From assembly GCA_019009955.1 (NCBI GenBank), contig CM032232.1, forward strand, positions 70,043,501-70,107,500: 64,000 nucleotides of DNA. The letters run 5' to 3'. Each line of letters begins with the position of its first letter. The stretch's first letter is position 1. The translations under genes were made by a program, and so were the position numbers. Positions 11,392 to 22,902 of the stretch are shown piece after piece. The stretch comes from Riptortus pedestris. Taxonomy: Eukaryota > Arthropoda > Insecta > Hemiptera > Alydidae. The notes under the pieces were generated by a model. The model saw nothing but the letters and a program-made list of their open reading frames with translations. It did no database searches and had not been told where the DNA came from.

Positions 11392-12711
11392 TTTTCACAT
11401 TACATAAAATCTTTTGAATTTACTGACAATGAATTTACATCAAAAAGACACTTGGTTACTGAGACCAGTTTCCTAATATTTTGCTGGAAAACCAAATTTT
11501 AGTAATTCTCTTTTAGAGCTTTTTATTTTATTGGTGCCTCTTTAATGTGTTTAATTTAGTTTAATATGTGTTCCTTAAACATATATTTTTTTGATTGCCC
11601 TAATCGAGACCACTTGTAAAACAGTTCATGTCATTGGGTAAAATGAATGTCAGGTATTATTCATGTATAACCTCAACCTCTTTGTAATTTAGTTTGAATG
11701 AATAATGCCATAGCCTAATGGTTATGTCCAGCTTAAACTAGCAGAGAATTGGACACAAAGGAGTCTCTAGATGCTCAGAAATAACCTCTTATCGAATAGC
11801 TGTCATGAGCGTTCATCTTCAAAGCCTTATCTCTTATTTTTATTTCTATCTCTAAATGAAACTCATAACACAGAAAATTATGTTCCTGTCAACCTCAATT
11901 TATATAATTCCTCATACAATTATTTTACCATTTACTTTTATATAGTTTCTATTATGATAAATATATATATATATATAAATTTATCTTCGATTGTATTTGT
12001 CCTATTAGAATAAGTACCAATAGGAAATCTTGAAATGGGGCTTGAGTTTCAAGTATAAACTTCCCTTCAGAATCACCGATACTTAAAATTATTAATTATT
12101 ATACCAAAAATAGAAATAGAAATGACTGCTGGGGTATTCCAAGTGTAGTTCAATAGTTAACATCCAAATATTATTCCAAGGGCCATTTATATAAATTTAA
12201 TCATTTTTTTATGTTAATATCGCTTACAAAAATGAATACGAAATTGGAATTAATTAAGTTTTCAGTGCATGTACATAATAGAATTGATTTGTTCCTGAAT
12301 AAATAATTGAATTTTTATTCTGTTTAGTGGAATCCTTCTTTTCAAAACAAGGGTAAAAATGAATAACAACCCTAAATTTAGTATAAAAAATTAATTTAAA
12401 AAAGACATTATATATTGATTACCTCAAGTAGAATTGAAAGGAGTTAATAATTAAAAATATTAATGAAGGAATTGATGAACGTTGTCTGTAGCGATACAGA
12501 ATAATTGATTCTTCGAAGAATTTAACAAATTCTGAGCATAAATAGATAATGAAAATACCATTAAATTAATTATTCAACATCGTTAAAAGTACAGGATATA
12601 ATACTGGTTTCTTCTCTTATTTAAATGCTCATTTTTGTTTTTCTGTGTGGCATACGTGAATTTCAACGACAACGAATTATTAATTGCTGCACTTTAAATG
12701 GAATGTCAAAA
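11392..12711. other. AT-rich DNA, nothing recognised
   Basis: An 80-codon open frame at 11771-12013 ends in a low-complexity TA tract and has no recognisable domain. I regard it as chance. Confidence 0.4.
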
Positions 12712-13535
12712 ATTCTGTCGAGCTGGGGCTGCGTTAACTAAGCAGATTTCAACGTGCTTCACGTATTTGCATTTATCTCAAAACGTAAAAGTTCAATGAA
12801 AACAATATTCGGCGTTTATGCTTCTAATAATTATCATTCATAATATAACAGCTTATTGTTAATATGACATGATGATATTATGAGTAGGAGTGTGGGTATA
12901 CTGAAAGCTGAAAACTATGAAATGCAAATATCTAGGTTAATAGTGTGAAAAAATGTACATAAGAAAATTTATAGGATATTGGATTTATTATTATTATTAT
13001 TATTTATTAACGTCCACTTTTTGCAACTTAGGCTAATTGGGACGGGTTATCTACAGGTTACCACCCTTTTCTAGCCAGGGTGGGATTTTAGGATGTTATT
13101 TAATGAATTTCGTCACTAAATAATTTCCTTTGCCCAGGCAAGAATCGAACTCACCACTCTAGGTTTACCATGTGAGATAAAGGTCAACTCTTTAACTCGC
13201 ATGGCTAACCTGAGCCCCAAATATTACATTTGAAATAAGATTGATTCTATACAATTATTCAATCCGACGCATACTTACGGGTACATTACGAATTTTCGAA
13301 ATACTTTCCCTCTAAGCCCCACCCTCCTCATTCTTGTCCGATTTCAGCCGTTAAGGAACTTGATCATTCTTTTTACATAAAACAATTATATATTAAGTTT
13401 GGTAACGATAAGGCAAACATTTCGATCGCTAGAGCGGTAAGAGACAAATGTGTATATATAATTTTGAACGGACGTCATTTTCGTCACCGTTTCATGAGTA
13501 CTACCTCAATAGCTGATTTCCCTTAAGGGAAATCT
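12712..13535 (-). mobile_element. HINE (long subfamily) interrupted by a SINE
   Basis: The 3' end is at about 12712 ('gagctggggctgcgtt' and 'aagcagattt') and the 5' palindrome at 13509-13535. The element is cut by a SINE at 12984-13218. Without it, 'tttataggatattggattt' continues into 'attacatttgaaataagatt', as in uninterrupted copies. The microsatellite is short ('gtgtatatata'). Confidence 0.9.
12984..13218 (-). mobile_element. SINE nested in HINE
   Basis: Near-identical to the SINE at 6758-6986: (ATT)n tail, 'gcaacttaggctaattggg', B-box region 'caagaatcgaactcacc', head 'catggctaacctgagcccc'. An imperfect duplication (ATATTGGATTT versus ATATTACATTT) flanks it. It is younger than the surrounding HINE copy. 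Confidence 0.9.
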
Positions 13536-14014
13536 GCTAATAGCAAACCTTACTGTAGCTAATACAACTAGTTTCGTCGTATACATTTTCCAAGGAACTA
13601 TGCTATAAATAAGGCAGTTGGATTGATTTTGGGTCGCTTAAGCCACGTAGCTGATCAATATGTAGATTGTAATTGGTGATGGTGCTGATGAAAATCGGGT
13701 CATTGGAACTTTGGACTTTGTGGAGATTGGAATACGACCTTGCTAATTGAAAACCATTGATCAGTTGGCGGGATCGTCAAATGCCGATGATTACTATGAC
13801 GAATTAAGCTACGAATGAGAAAATGGAACGATTTTCATTAACATTTTCGTGTGAAGAACGTAAAATATTAATTTAAGAGATCATCATACAATGTACTGTA
13901 TGGTCCGTTGAAAACAACAATAGACACATTAGCTTGAGATGAGATTTTCATGATATATTGGCTTATTATTATTAAAGTGAGACGAGAAGAAGCGAGGATT
14001 TATTAGCAACGTTA

Positions 14015-14266
14015 GATTAAAATTAAATGTATAAAAAGACTGATTCTATAACAGTTTTTGGTACAATTCATAGTAACAGAGATATCTGTAATATTAGATT
14101 TTTCCCGTCCTTTAAACCCCCCTCCCTCTCGTCCAACGTCAGCCATTGAACGTGATCATTAATTTTACGTGAAATGCTTATATACCGATTTTGTTAACGA
14201 TCGAACAAACGTTGCGGCTGCTAGAGCGGTAAATGATAAGCATATAAATAATTTTGAACGCTCCTC
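14015..14266 (-). mobile_element. HINE block B fragment
   Basis: Reverse-orientation block B, from 'gactgattctataacag' through 'cgtccaacgtcagccattga' to 'gctagagcggtaaatgata' and the start of the block A side ('aattttgaacg'). It stops where the next, opposite-strand HINE begins at 14271. The 3' end is not recognisable. Confidence 0.75.
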
Positions 14267-14270
14267 TTTT

Positions 14271-14883
14271 AGCAGATTTCCCTTAATGGAATACGAGGTT
14301 GTACTCATGACTCAATTTTCGAAAATGTCATAAAGTGTCCATTGATCCTACCTAGTAGATAACGAAAATGAGGTCCGTTAAAAATTATATATATTTGTCA
14401 GTTACCGCTCTAGCGGTCGCAATTGTTGTCTTATTGTTCCCAAACTTGATATACAAGCGTTTTATGTAAAAAGAAAGATCAAGTTCGTTAATGACTGAAA
14501 TCCAACCCGTGGGGTTGGTTTAGAGGGGAAGAATATCAAAAATTCTTAATATCTTTGTTATTATGCGTCGGATCAAAAAATTGAATAAAACCAATCCTAT
14601 TACAAATGTAATGTTCTATAAAAAAGGTAACGTGCTTTTTTTTCAATATATTGATTATTAACCAAGATACTTGCATTTTATAGTTTTCGGCCTTAAGTAA
14701 ACCCCCCTCCTACTCATTTCATATTTACAATTAGCTGTTATACTATGAAGGACATTATTTGTGGTGGATAAATACTAAATAAATAGGATATATACCAAAT
14801 ATTGTTCTCATTGAACTTTTACTTTTTGAGACGAATGCAAATACGAGTCACACATGCTGCTCTGCTTAGTTTGCGAGACGGAC
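14271..14883 (+). mobile_element. HINE, long subfamily, near full length
   Basis: Begins AGCAGATTTCCCTTAATGG. Block A and a very short TA tract are followed by block B ('accgctctagcggtcgcaat') and the long-subfamily region ('acaattagctgttatac', 'gttctcattgaactttt'). It ends 'ctctgcttagtttgcgagac' then GGAC, with the 3' hairpin partly deleted. Just downstream (about 14895-14930) is a scrap of reverse-oriented block A. Confidence 0.85.
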
Positions 14884-15027
14884 TTTTTCGTCTGTCCTAG
14901 GTAGGACCAATGGAAATATGAAGGGATTTTTAGATTGTCTTGTCCTTTCTCTTAATGCTTCAAGTCAATGGATAAGGCAGTTGCTAGGATTGTTAACAGG
15001 TATGACCACCTTGCAATGCATGGTTTT

Positions 15028-15123
15028 AGCAGATTTCGCTTAAGGGATTTTTAGTCATATAATTTTTCATCAAATGTCCATCGATCCTACCAAGTAGAAT
15101 ACGAAAATTAGGTACGTTCAAAA

Positions 15124-15175
<52 letters not shown>

Positions 15176-17011
15176 GTAACCTCTGTCTGTACATTGATTT
15201 TTTTCGCGAAATTTCACGATAACTTTTCGTTTCACATGTCATAGACACCATATCTGCATTTTGTTTCTTTCGTGTATGTTTGTTTGTTTGTTTGTTACCT
15301 TTTCACGGATAAACGGCTGAACCGAATTTTATGAAACTTGGTATGTATATTACTACTAACCCAACTTAGACTTTAGGCTATATTAATTTTCTCTGAAACG
15401 AACAGGAGTGGGGGTTATAAGGGAAGCCTGAAATTAAAAATATCGATATTTCGTTTTCTATTGGTTTTTCGACAAATATGCACATAATAAAAGTTGTTTA
15501 TTTTGTTATTTAGAGTAACTTTTGTTGTATACACTTTTGTCGTATAGCGAAGTTTAAATGCGTTATACGCTAAAAATTATAGCGGGAGTCAACAATATTA
15601 TTTGCCAAAAAAGACTCAACCGAACTAAATAAAACTTGGTATGTGTATTAGCAGTGAGGCCTTCATTATAATAAGCCATACCAATATTTCTATGTACGGG
15701 CAGGAGTGGGGGTTATAAGAGAAGCCTGAAATTAAAAATAGCGATATTTCGTTTCCTATTGGTTTTTCCGCCAATAAAAACATAACAAAAGTTGTTTATT
15801 TTGTTATTTGGAGTAACTTTTGTTATATACACTTTTGTCGTATACCTAAGTATAAATGAGTTATACGTTAAAACTTTAGCGGGCACTAACGGCTGAACCG
15901 AACTTAACAAAACTCGGTATGTCAATTAGCATTAATTCTTCCATGATTATAAGTTATATTAAAATTTTTAGGTTCGAACGGGAGGGGAGTTATAAGGGAG
16001 GCCTGAAATAAAAATTCACCATATTTACATGTATAAGAAACGGGAAATATAAAAATATCGAAGACTGTGAAGAATTATCGAACAAATAATTCTATTATTA
16101 GCAAATCACCGGCAACGACGGGTATCAATCCTAAACACTGGGACGGGTAAATGTCAAAATATTGTGCAATGTAAAGCCTGCTAAAAAATACCATCACCAT
16201 TCAGGCTCAAATGAATTCCCGGGCGAAGCCGGGTATCTGAGCTAGTATATATATATATATCTGTATACATATTTGTGTGTTACCGCTCTAGCGACTAGAT
16301 ATTTAGTCCATTTATATAAAAAGGAAGATCAAGTTCGTTAACGGCCGAAATCGAAGCAGAGGGAGGGGGTTAAGAGGGGGAGAAATTTGAAAATTCGAAA
16401 AATTTCCGTTACTATAAGTCGGATCAAAAAGTGTGTAGAATGAGTCATATTGCAAATTAAATTTACTGTAAATATTGTTATATACATTTATTCTCTATGT
16501 TGAGTATTAGCCGAGGTATTTGCATTTTGCAGTTTTCAGCCTTCTGTAAACCACCACTTCTACTCCTGTTAAATAAACAATACTCTCTTATATAATAAAC
16601 CACGTTATTAATAACTTAAATACCTATATTGTTATACAGAGACCTTTATTATACGATATAGATGCGAATATGTTCTTGTGACCCTCCCTCCCCCCCATCT
16701 TAAATTCTTGGACTACTAAAATTTGATTGATTGCGATACAAATTATTCTGATTCATTATAAATTACAGTACTTGGAATAGAGTACATAGTTTTAAATAAA
16801 ATGAATATGTTATATTCTAATATGTTTCAGTTATTATTTTTCTTTCCGAAGTGTCTTAACTTCTCGCCGGCAGTGGAAAGATTTCTTATTACCGTTTGTA
16901 TTTATTTACTTAATATTGACGGTGTCGTTGTGTTAGCAGTATGTAGGTTAATGGATTATTAATCTTCAAGAGGGAAATCTGCTTAATTTACGCAGCCCCT
17001 GCGTGGCGAAC
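15028..17011 (+). mobile_element. HINE interrupted by a Helitron in its microsatellite
   Basis: The 5' part (15028-15126) has AGCAGATTTCGCTTAAGGG and block A. A (TA)n tract is split by a Helitron ending at 16245. Block B resumes at about 16285 ('accgctctagcgact'). The long-subfamily region and the region ending 'tgacggtgtcgttgtgtta' follow, then the 3' hairpin 'acgcagcccctgcgt' and the terminal GAAC + TTTTT. Confidence 0.9.
15129..16245 (+). mobile_element. Non-autonomous Helitron, full length
   Basis: The 5' region reads TATATA-AAATTGTAACCTCTG, then 'cgcgaaatttcacgataact', a (GTTT)n patch and 'aacggctgaaccgaatttta'. Three imperfect tandem modules of about 285 bp follow. Each carries 'ggagtgggggttataa' (or a close variant), 'gcctgaaat', a 'gttgtttattttgtta' word and 'actcggtatg'. 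The 3' end is the CCCGG-gcgaag-CCGGG hairpin, TATCTGAG and CTAG at 16242-16245, followed by T. The exact 5' end is hidden in the TA tract. No Rep/helicase frame is present. Confidence 0.88.
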
Positions 17012-17610
17012 TTTTTGGGAAGATGATCAAGATCTTGCTTGGGCAAGCTCAGGCTACGGTTAGGAGGTTAGTTGGATTCTTGATTAATGCCTGAGAAAAG
17101 AGAACATCCACAAAACCTCCCACAGGCCACTTATTCCTGGAATAGTTTTTAAACGAATTAGACAGATAAGACTTCGAGTATTTGAGTTTCTTATTATAAA
17201 TATATGTAAATTGTCGAGTAATTATTGTTTTACGATATAACCTGTACACAAAAACCGGAACCTTATTACGGAGATTATTATGAACATTGGGGCTTTTTTT
17301 TTTCCACTTCCACTTACCGATTGTTCCGGTCGACCCATTTAGATAATGTTTATTCTAAACGTTTAGAAGTCAGTGTTATAATTAATGGCATTTATAATCA
17401 GAGTATACATGCATAAAAACCTCGGTTAATAGCATATTAGCCGATGCAAGACTTGCATAAACCGAGGTCACTAATTACTCATTCATAATTGGCTTCTTAT
17501 CTTTACCTTGGACTGTGAACTGCTTGTTTGCTAATCCGTAATTGTACTTAACCGTCATGTGCAAATCAAAAAGAAAATATGATCCAAAGCAAAGCATTAT
17601 TTTTTTTTTA
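17012..17610. other. Unique-looking DNA
   Basis: Nothing convincing was found on either strand. Short open frames here carry no recognisable domain. Confidence 0.35.
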
Positions 17611-17625
17611 ATTATGGAGGAATAC

Positions 17626-18048
17626 TTCAAAGTAGTAGGTAATAGTTGGGTTTCGGCTAATAAAAATTTCTAAATTCTTCTTTTAGAGGATTTTTTTATT
17701 TGCTGACAGTTTCGGCCAACCGTTGGTTCCCTTCTTCAGAGCTGAACAATGAAAACGAACAATATAAATATACAATATTGAAATAAACGGAGCATATTAT
17801 TATCATCGTGTACAATGGCCGTGAGTTGTATTTTATAATGAATATAGAGCAAAGTAGGGTGGGGGTGGGTGTAAACACCATAACAGGAAATGAAGTGTAC
17901 TAAATCTAAAAAAAATATGATAATGTACATACCAGGTTTTTAATATGGGGGAAGGGCAGAAAGCACTGTCAGAAAATAAAAAATCCTCTAAAAGAAGAAT
18001 TTAGAAAACTTTATTAGCCGAAACCCAACTATTACCTACTACTTTGAA
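17626..18048. mobile_element. ~420-bp element with ~74-bp inverted repeats
   Basis: Arms 17626-17700 and 17975-18048 are near-perfect inverted repeats. ATTATGGAGGAATAC occurs immediately before the left arm (17611-17625) and again 34 bp after the right arm (18083-18097), a probable target-duplication pair with extra bases on one side. The interior is non-coding. A hammerhead-like motif lies inside the left arm boundary on the minus strand, and a degraded counterpart beside the right arm (GAAAGCACTGTCAG). Confidence 0.8.
17702..17742 (-). ncRNA. Hammerhead-ribozyme-like motif
   Basis: On the minus strand: GCU, CUGAAGA (fits the invariant C3-U4-G5-A6-N7-G8-A9), a stem-loop with CCAA-CGG-UUGG or AACC-AAC-GGUU pairing, GAAA, then C-U-GUC giving a two-pair stem III (A-U, C-G) with a one-base loop, and AGC to close a 3-bp stem I. 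All core positions are present. Stem I is very short, so self-cleavage is uncertain. Similar minimal hammerheads are known in Penelope-like element terminal repeats. Confidence 0.45.
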
Positions 18049-18435
18049 TTATTATAATAACGGCTAACAATACAATTGATTGATTATGGAGGAATACATT
18101 ATTGACTGCTCGAAATGTTATCTTACACCTTCAAAATATTTTTATCGGACTTTTTTGACTACTTATACAATTTTTATATTTGTTATATAAATATTCATTG
18201 AATCCCTCATTTTTATCGTTATATGTTTTGAATTAAATTTTTCCTTTGTCTACGTATTTTTGAATAATAACATAGTTTGTGCGACATTATTTTAACAAAT
18301 GAAAAGAAAGGTTTTTGTTTTTCGGGAGGGCACAAGTAATACAGCAATCTTTCGGGAATTGTCTATTAGAAGTATTTTGTTACACAACGTTCCATGTAAT
18401 ATTTTGGGCTATATGAATGATGTTTTCTGTTTAGT

Positions 18436-18930
18436 GATTGAGGTTCTACTCTTGATGAGATTTTCGAAAAATACCACCAAATCTCCATCGATCCTACCCA
18501 GTGGATGACGAAAATGTGGATCGCTTTAGCTGTCGATATATAACAGTTTCGTGCAGAACTATAGATCAAATTCGATAGTGGCTGAATTCGGAAAGGGTGA
18601 ATGGGTGGGGGGTTAATTTCTAATTAAACCGTTATTATAAGGCAAACCGAAAATTTGTATAAAACCAATCTTATTGTAAAATTAATTACCTATAAATGTT
18701 ATAAACATATTATATCTATCTTAAATATTGACAATGATATTTGAGTTTCTTAGTTTTCAGCATTCAGTTAACCCCCACTCCTACTCGTGACATTAACAAT
18801 AAGCTGTTATTTGATGAACCACTTTATTCTGACCTTAAATACCAAATATCGTTTTCATTGAACTTATACTGTGAAAGATAAATGGGAATATGTTTTGTGA
18901 CGAAGTTATCAATTAGATTTCACGTTTTTT
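18436..18930 (+). mobile_element. HINE, long subfamily, truncated at both ends
   Basis: Starts within block A ('attgaggttctactcttgat', 'catcgatcctacccagtgg'). No microsatellite remains. It runs through block B and the long-subfamily region ('taacccccactcctactcg', 'caataagctgttat', 'gttttcattgaacttat'). No 3' hairpin is present. Confidence 0.8.
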
Positions 18931-18999
18931 TCTCGAAAATGTTTATTTGATCTATACCACAATCAATAATTAATCATTTAATTCAACACTTAAGACCGT

Positions 19000-19075
19000 A
19001 GTCGTTAATGGCTGAAATCGGACCAGGAGCAGGGGGGGGGGTTCCAATAATCCAAAGGGGAGTTATTGATAAATG
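19000..19075 (+). mobile_element. HINE block B scrap
   Basis: A short match: 'tcgttaatggctgaaatcgg' followed by 'accaggagcaggggggggg'. The flanks do not match the family. Confidence 0.6.
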
Positions 19076-19220
19076 TAAAATTAACTATTCAAATATAAAT
19101 GCTTTCTGAAATTGCTTTAAAACATAAGTATACTTTAATCAAATGAAACAAAAATTAATATTACATGAAAAGAATTATTCTTTCATAACAATAATTATCT
19201 GCACTCGGGTTATCTTCATT

Positions 19221-19275
19221 GAAAACGCTAACTTTTGGTAGCTGCGCAACTACCTTCTTCAGTCCGCACTTCGCC
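19221..19275 (-). other. Hammerhead-like core, degraded
   Basis: On the minus strand CTGAAGA (plus 19256-19262) is followed by a strong hairpin, GGTAGTTGC pairing with GCAGCTACC, then AAAA where GAAA is expected, and 'gttagcg'. The stem is nearly perfect but the G12 position is lost. Inverted arms were not identified here. The region around it to 20033 shows no other recognised feature apart from a GC-richer stretch at about 19750-19960. Confidence 0.4.
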
Positions 19276-20027
19276 TCTACAGTTGATCTTGTTTGATCGC
19301 AGGATCGCAGTAAGAGATATTTTTTTAGTTCCAGCAGTGCTTGAGAACACTTGAGCAGGTAATTCAAGAGGTTGAGGTGAACGGTTAGCCAAGCGAATAC
19401 ATCTTCGGAGTCAATAAAGAATAAATAATAATATAATAAAAATGTACTGAATTACTGCAAAGGACTGGATTCGGTTTTGGGTATGTTAAATGTTTCTTGA
19501 AGGCGTATTGACACAATTTCCTATATTATTACGCCAAATCTATCTCTTGGATAACTACGAATGACTAATAATTTAGTCAGATTGGATAACCGTTCATTAC
19601 TTTCATATCTAAGTTACGTCCTAGAAAGATATCAAAATGCCACTATATGAAAAACAGGATCCCTGGTTTCGTCCTTGAGAACTTAATGTTTTCATATTAC
19701 CTTACAAGGTGGCAGTTCTATTTCAGAGAGGTTTGAGCAAACTCTGAGAAATAGCGATTTCAAAGAAAAAGGCTACGGGAGATTGGGGCGATAATGAAAG
19801 CCAGCTGGAAGATTTGCAGCTGAGGTGCATTAGCGGGCAAGGTGTTGCATGAGGAAGCGGTAGCTAGTCTATTGCAATCAGCTGCAGTCCTTGACTAGAG
19901 ACACCGGGTCTACGTGGCTCTAGACACGGCCCGCTCCCCTCCATGCCTTCAAACCACACTACTTGTCTTCCCTACTTTTATCTCTCTCTTTATCTCATTA
20001 AATGCATCCTTCTTCTCTCTGTCTCTC

Positions 20028-20247
<220 letters not shown>

Positions 20248-20651
20248 TCATTCTAACGCCTTTACACAAAATGCTTTAATGCACTTAATCATTTCCAGAA
20301 ATATGGACATAAACAGGAGCACTAGGCTTATAAGAACTAGGTCAGAACAAAAGTTAGACAAATACTTAATAGCCTATTTAGATTCTATACCACGTCAAAG
20401 AAAATCTAATACCACCAGTATTATGGAGTCAGGATCAAAGGCATCTCTACAAGAACAGGTAGAAGAATAATAAAGACATGAAAAATAAAATCAGATTCGT
20501 AATAAATTCAATTTCAGTAGCATATAAAGAGATTTATAGAATAGTGCCCAAAGACATTTCAGATACCGTCTTTTGAAGTGCATAAATGAGGAAGGACACA
20601 TTTTCGAACATTTGCAAATACTAGCTGGAACTATCCTTCTGTAAAGAAAAA

Positions 20652-21055
20652 GTCCGTCACGCAGGAGCTGCGTAAACTAAGCTTTCCTACGTGAAGTTTT
20701 ACAATAGAGAAATCTGCCTAATAACAACTATAGTAGTAAGAAACCTCTAAACCTATTCATGAGGGACGAATAGTTACGGAAACGGCCGCCAGAGCTGTCG
20801 GCGGAAAGCCCGAACATAGCCGACTCTTGCCGACCACACGCAAAATACAAATGCAAATATCTCGGTTAATATTCAAGATAGGGAATAAATGTATATAACA
20901 ATATTTATAGTACATTAAATTTGCAATAAGATTGATTTTATACAATTTTTCGATCCGACGTATAGTAACGGAGATATTTCGAATTTTCGAAAATCCTCCC
21001 CTCCAAACCCCCCCTCCTCCCACTAGTCCGATTTCAGCCGTTAACGAACTTAAGG
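20652..21055 (-). mobile_element. HINE 3' half
   Basis: The 3' end at 20652 (GTCCGTCACGCAGGAGCTGC) is followed by the GC-richer block ('acggaaacggccgcc') and block B ('tccgatttcagccgttaac'). It stops at 'gaactta', where other copies continue 'gatctttctttttaca'. Block A, microsatellite and 5' end are missing. Confidence 0.88.
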
Positions 21056-21059
21056 ACCA

Positions 21060-21104
21060 CCAAGGATTCCCTGTGACTGAGGAGGAGTCACAGTGAATCC
21101 TTGG
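21060..21104. repeat. Hairpin: 19-nt inverted repeat, 7-nt loop
   Basis: Arm 21060-21078 (CCAAGGATTCCCTGTGACT) is complementary to 21086-21104 with a single mismatch; the loop is GAGGAGG. It sits exactly between a truncated HINE and a hammerhead-core repeat, so it may be the end of a small foldback insertion. Confidence 0.75.
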
Positions 21105-21258
21105 CTCCTGTCACATCATTGTGAAGAGGGCACTAATGATGGAGCGTATGCACTGAAAGCGCTCTGTCGCAACGAATAAAAAACAGTGAAGGAAAGAGGC
21201 GTTTTTTCTTACCTGAGATAATAATTCCTTCACCATCCAGCACCTCAAAAAAAATGGA
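21105..21258 (+). mobile_element. Arm of inverted-repeat element with hammerhead-like core
   Basis: Same family as 5187-5340, opposite orientation. CTAATGA (21133-21139; the invariant G is mutated), a stem-loop, then GAAA (21155-21158) and CTCTGTCGC. It continues through 'aacagtgaaggaa' and ends at 'caccatccagcacctc'. Confidence 0.6.
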
Positions 21259-22324
21259 AACATTTTTGGATTCATTCAAGATTACTTTTGCGTTATTTTG
21301 TACTAACTACTTTTTTAAATTTCAGGATCCATTCCTTTTCCCGTAGACTTGTTTTTAAAATAATTTTGGTAGCTACAACTTCTATGTCCCAGTGTTTTTC
21401 AATAAAATGTACCGTTTCTAAAATAATGATTGTGCATTTTACGGCTAAAACATGCGTCACATAGAAAACTTCACTGATATAAACTCGTTTTAGGATTTGA
21501 TTTTCTATAAGAATCCGTCATACAAAGTATTGGAAATTCAAAAATTATATTCTCTGTAGAAGATTACGAGGTTGAATATGGACTGAAAAGACTCTTCAGA
21601 GGGTCACACTTTCGGTCCCGCATTTTAATAATACAATTGGCGGTTTTAAGGGGGGTGGGAACTTGGGACACCCTGTGTGTCTGTGTGTGTGTGTGTGTGT
21701 GTGTCTATATATATTATCAAATAAATAATTAATTGTCGTTATACTCTGATTTGTGTTTGACATTTTATGAATTACAAATGTGCTTGTAATTTCTCCAGCT
21801 GTTTCACCAGAATGAACGAACAGAATGCATACAATACATTAATACATAAGACAATTGCTTAATAGCAACTAATAGAATACATTAAATAGCCTACAATTTA
21901 TATGAAATTACCATCGGTCTTTTAATCTCATTATTTAACATAATAACTACTTTCCAGGAAGAAATATGGTTCAGATAATTGTTGAGGAAAAAGCATAAAT
22001 AGTTGCGAGTTTTACGGAAAGTTCCATGTTACATTCAGCGTAGCATTCTTAGAAACACTATTCTCATGGTTAGCCGCGTTTCAACATAAAGCCATTCTGA
22101 TGCAACATTAGTATTCCAGATTCTCCGATTAATTATTAAATAAGGCATTCAACTGTTGCACTTATTTTGCTGATAAGGACATTGCAAAACGTTGTGCCGT
22201 TATAGATTTTAGCTGCTCCTCTTAGGGGTGTACACTAAATAGTGTTTAGAATATGTTTTAAGTTAATTATTTCATAGTATGGAATCAAAAGTTTTTCTAT
22301 CGACTTCCGGCCTTCTTTACATAG
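21259..22324. other. Unique-looking DNA with a short (GT)n tract
   Basis: A (GT)n tract lies at about 21675-21703. No gene or known repeat was seen. Confidence 0.4.
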
Positions 22325-22326
22325 TA

Positions 22327-22837
22327 GGGGAGAGTGGGGTAAAGTGGGACATTTTTTCGTCTTGAATTTTTAATTCTATTAAAACATTAGTTTAAAAGAA
22401 CCAAAAATATACTAATATGTAATGTGGAAGTCCTATTTTCATAATTATATTTTTATTTTATTCGCATAATTATGCAAATGTAAAAAAAAATAAAAATAGT
22501 ACACCATTACGATGTGGCCCACTGTGCCCCTTAATGGGGTACAGTGGGACAGTCTTTGAGGTACACTGTCCCACTGTGGCCCAAAAGAATTGTCCCACTG
22601 TTCCCAATAGGATACTTTTAGTTTTAAAACATTATATAAAAACTCATTCTTGAAAAATGACCAAAATTAATACCTTATTCAGTTAAATACATTCTAAATT
22701 TGTTTTAGCAGATTTCCCTTAAGGGAAATCAGCTATTGAGGTTGTACTCATGACGCGATTTTCGAAATTTTTCTTCAAATGTCCATCGATCCTACCCAGG
22801 ATATGACGAAAATGAGGTCCGTTCAAAACTGTATATC

Positions 22838-22902
<65 letters not shown>

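Noticed and set aside
11700..11790. A-box-like 'tagcctaatggttatgtcc' as a tRNA or SINE head
   Set aside because: No B box follows at the right distance, and no cloverleaf or SINE body could be drawn.
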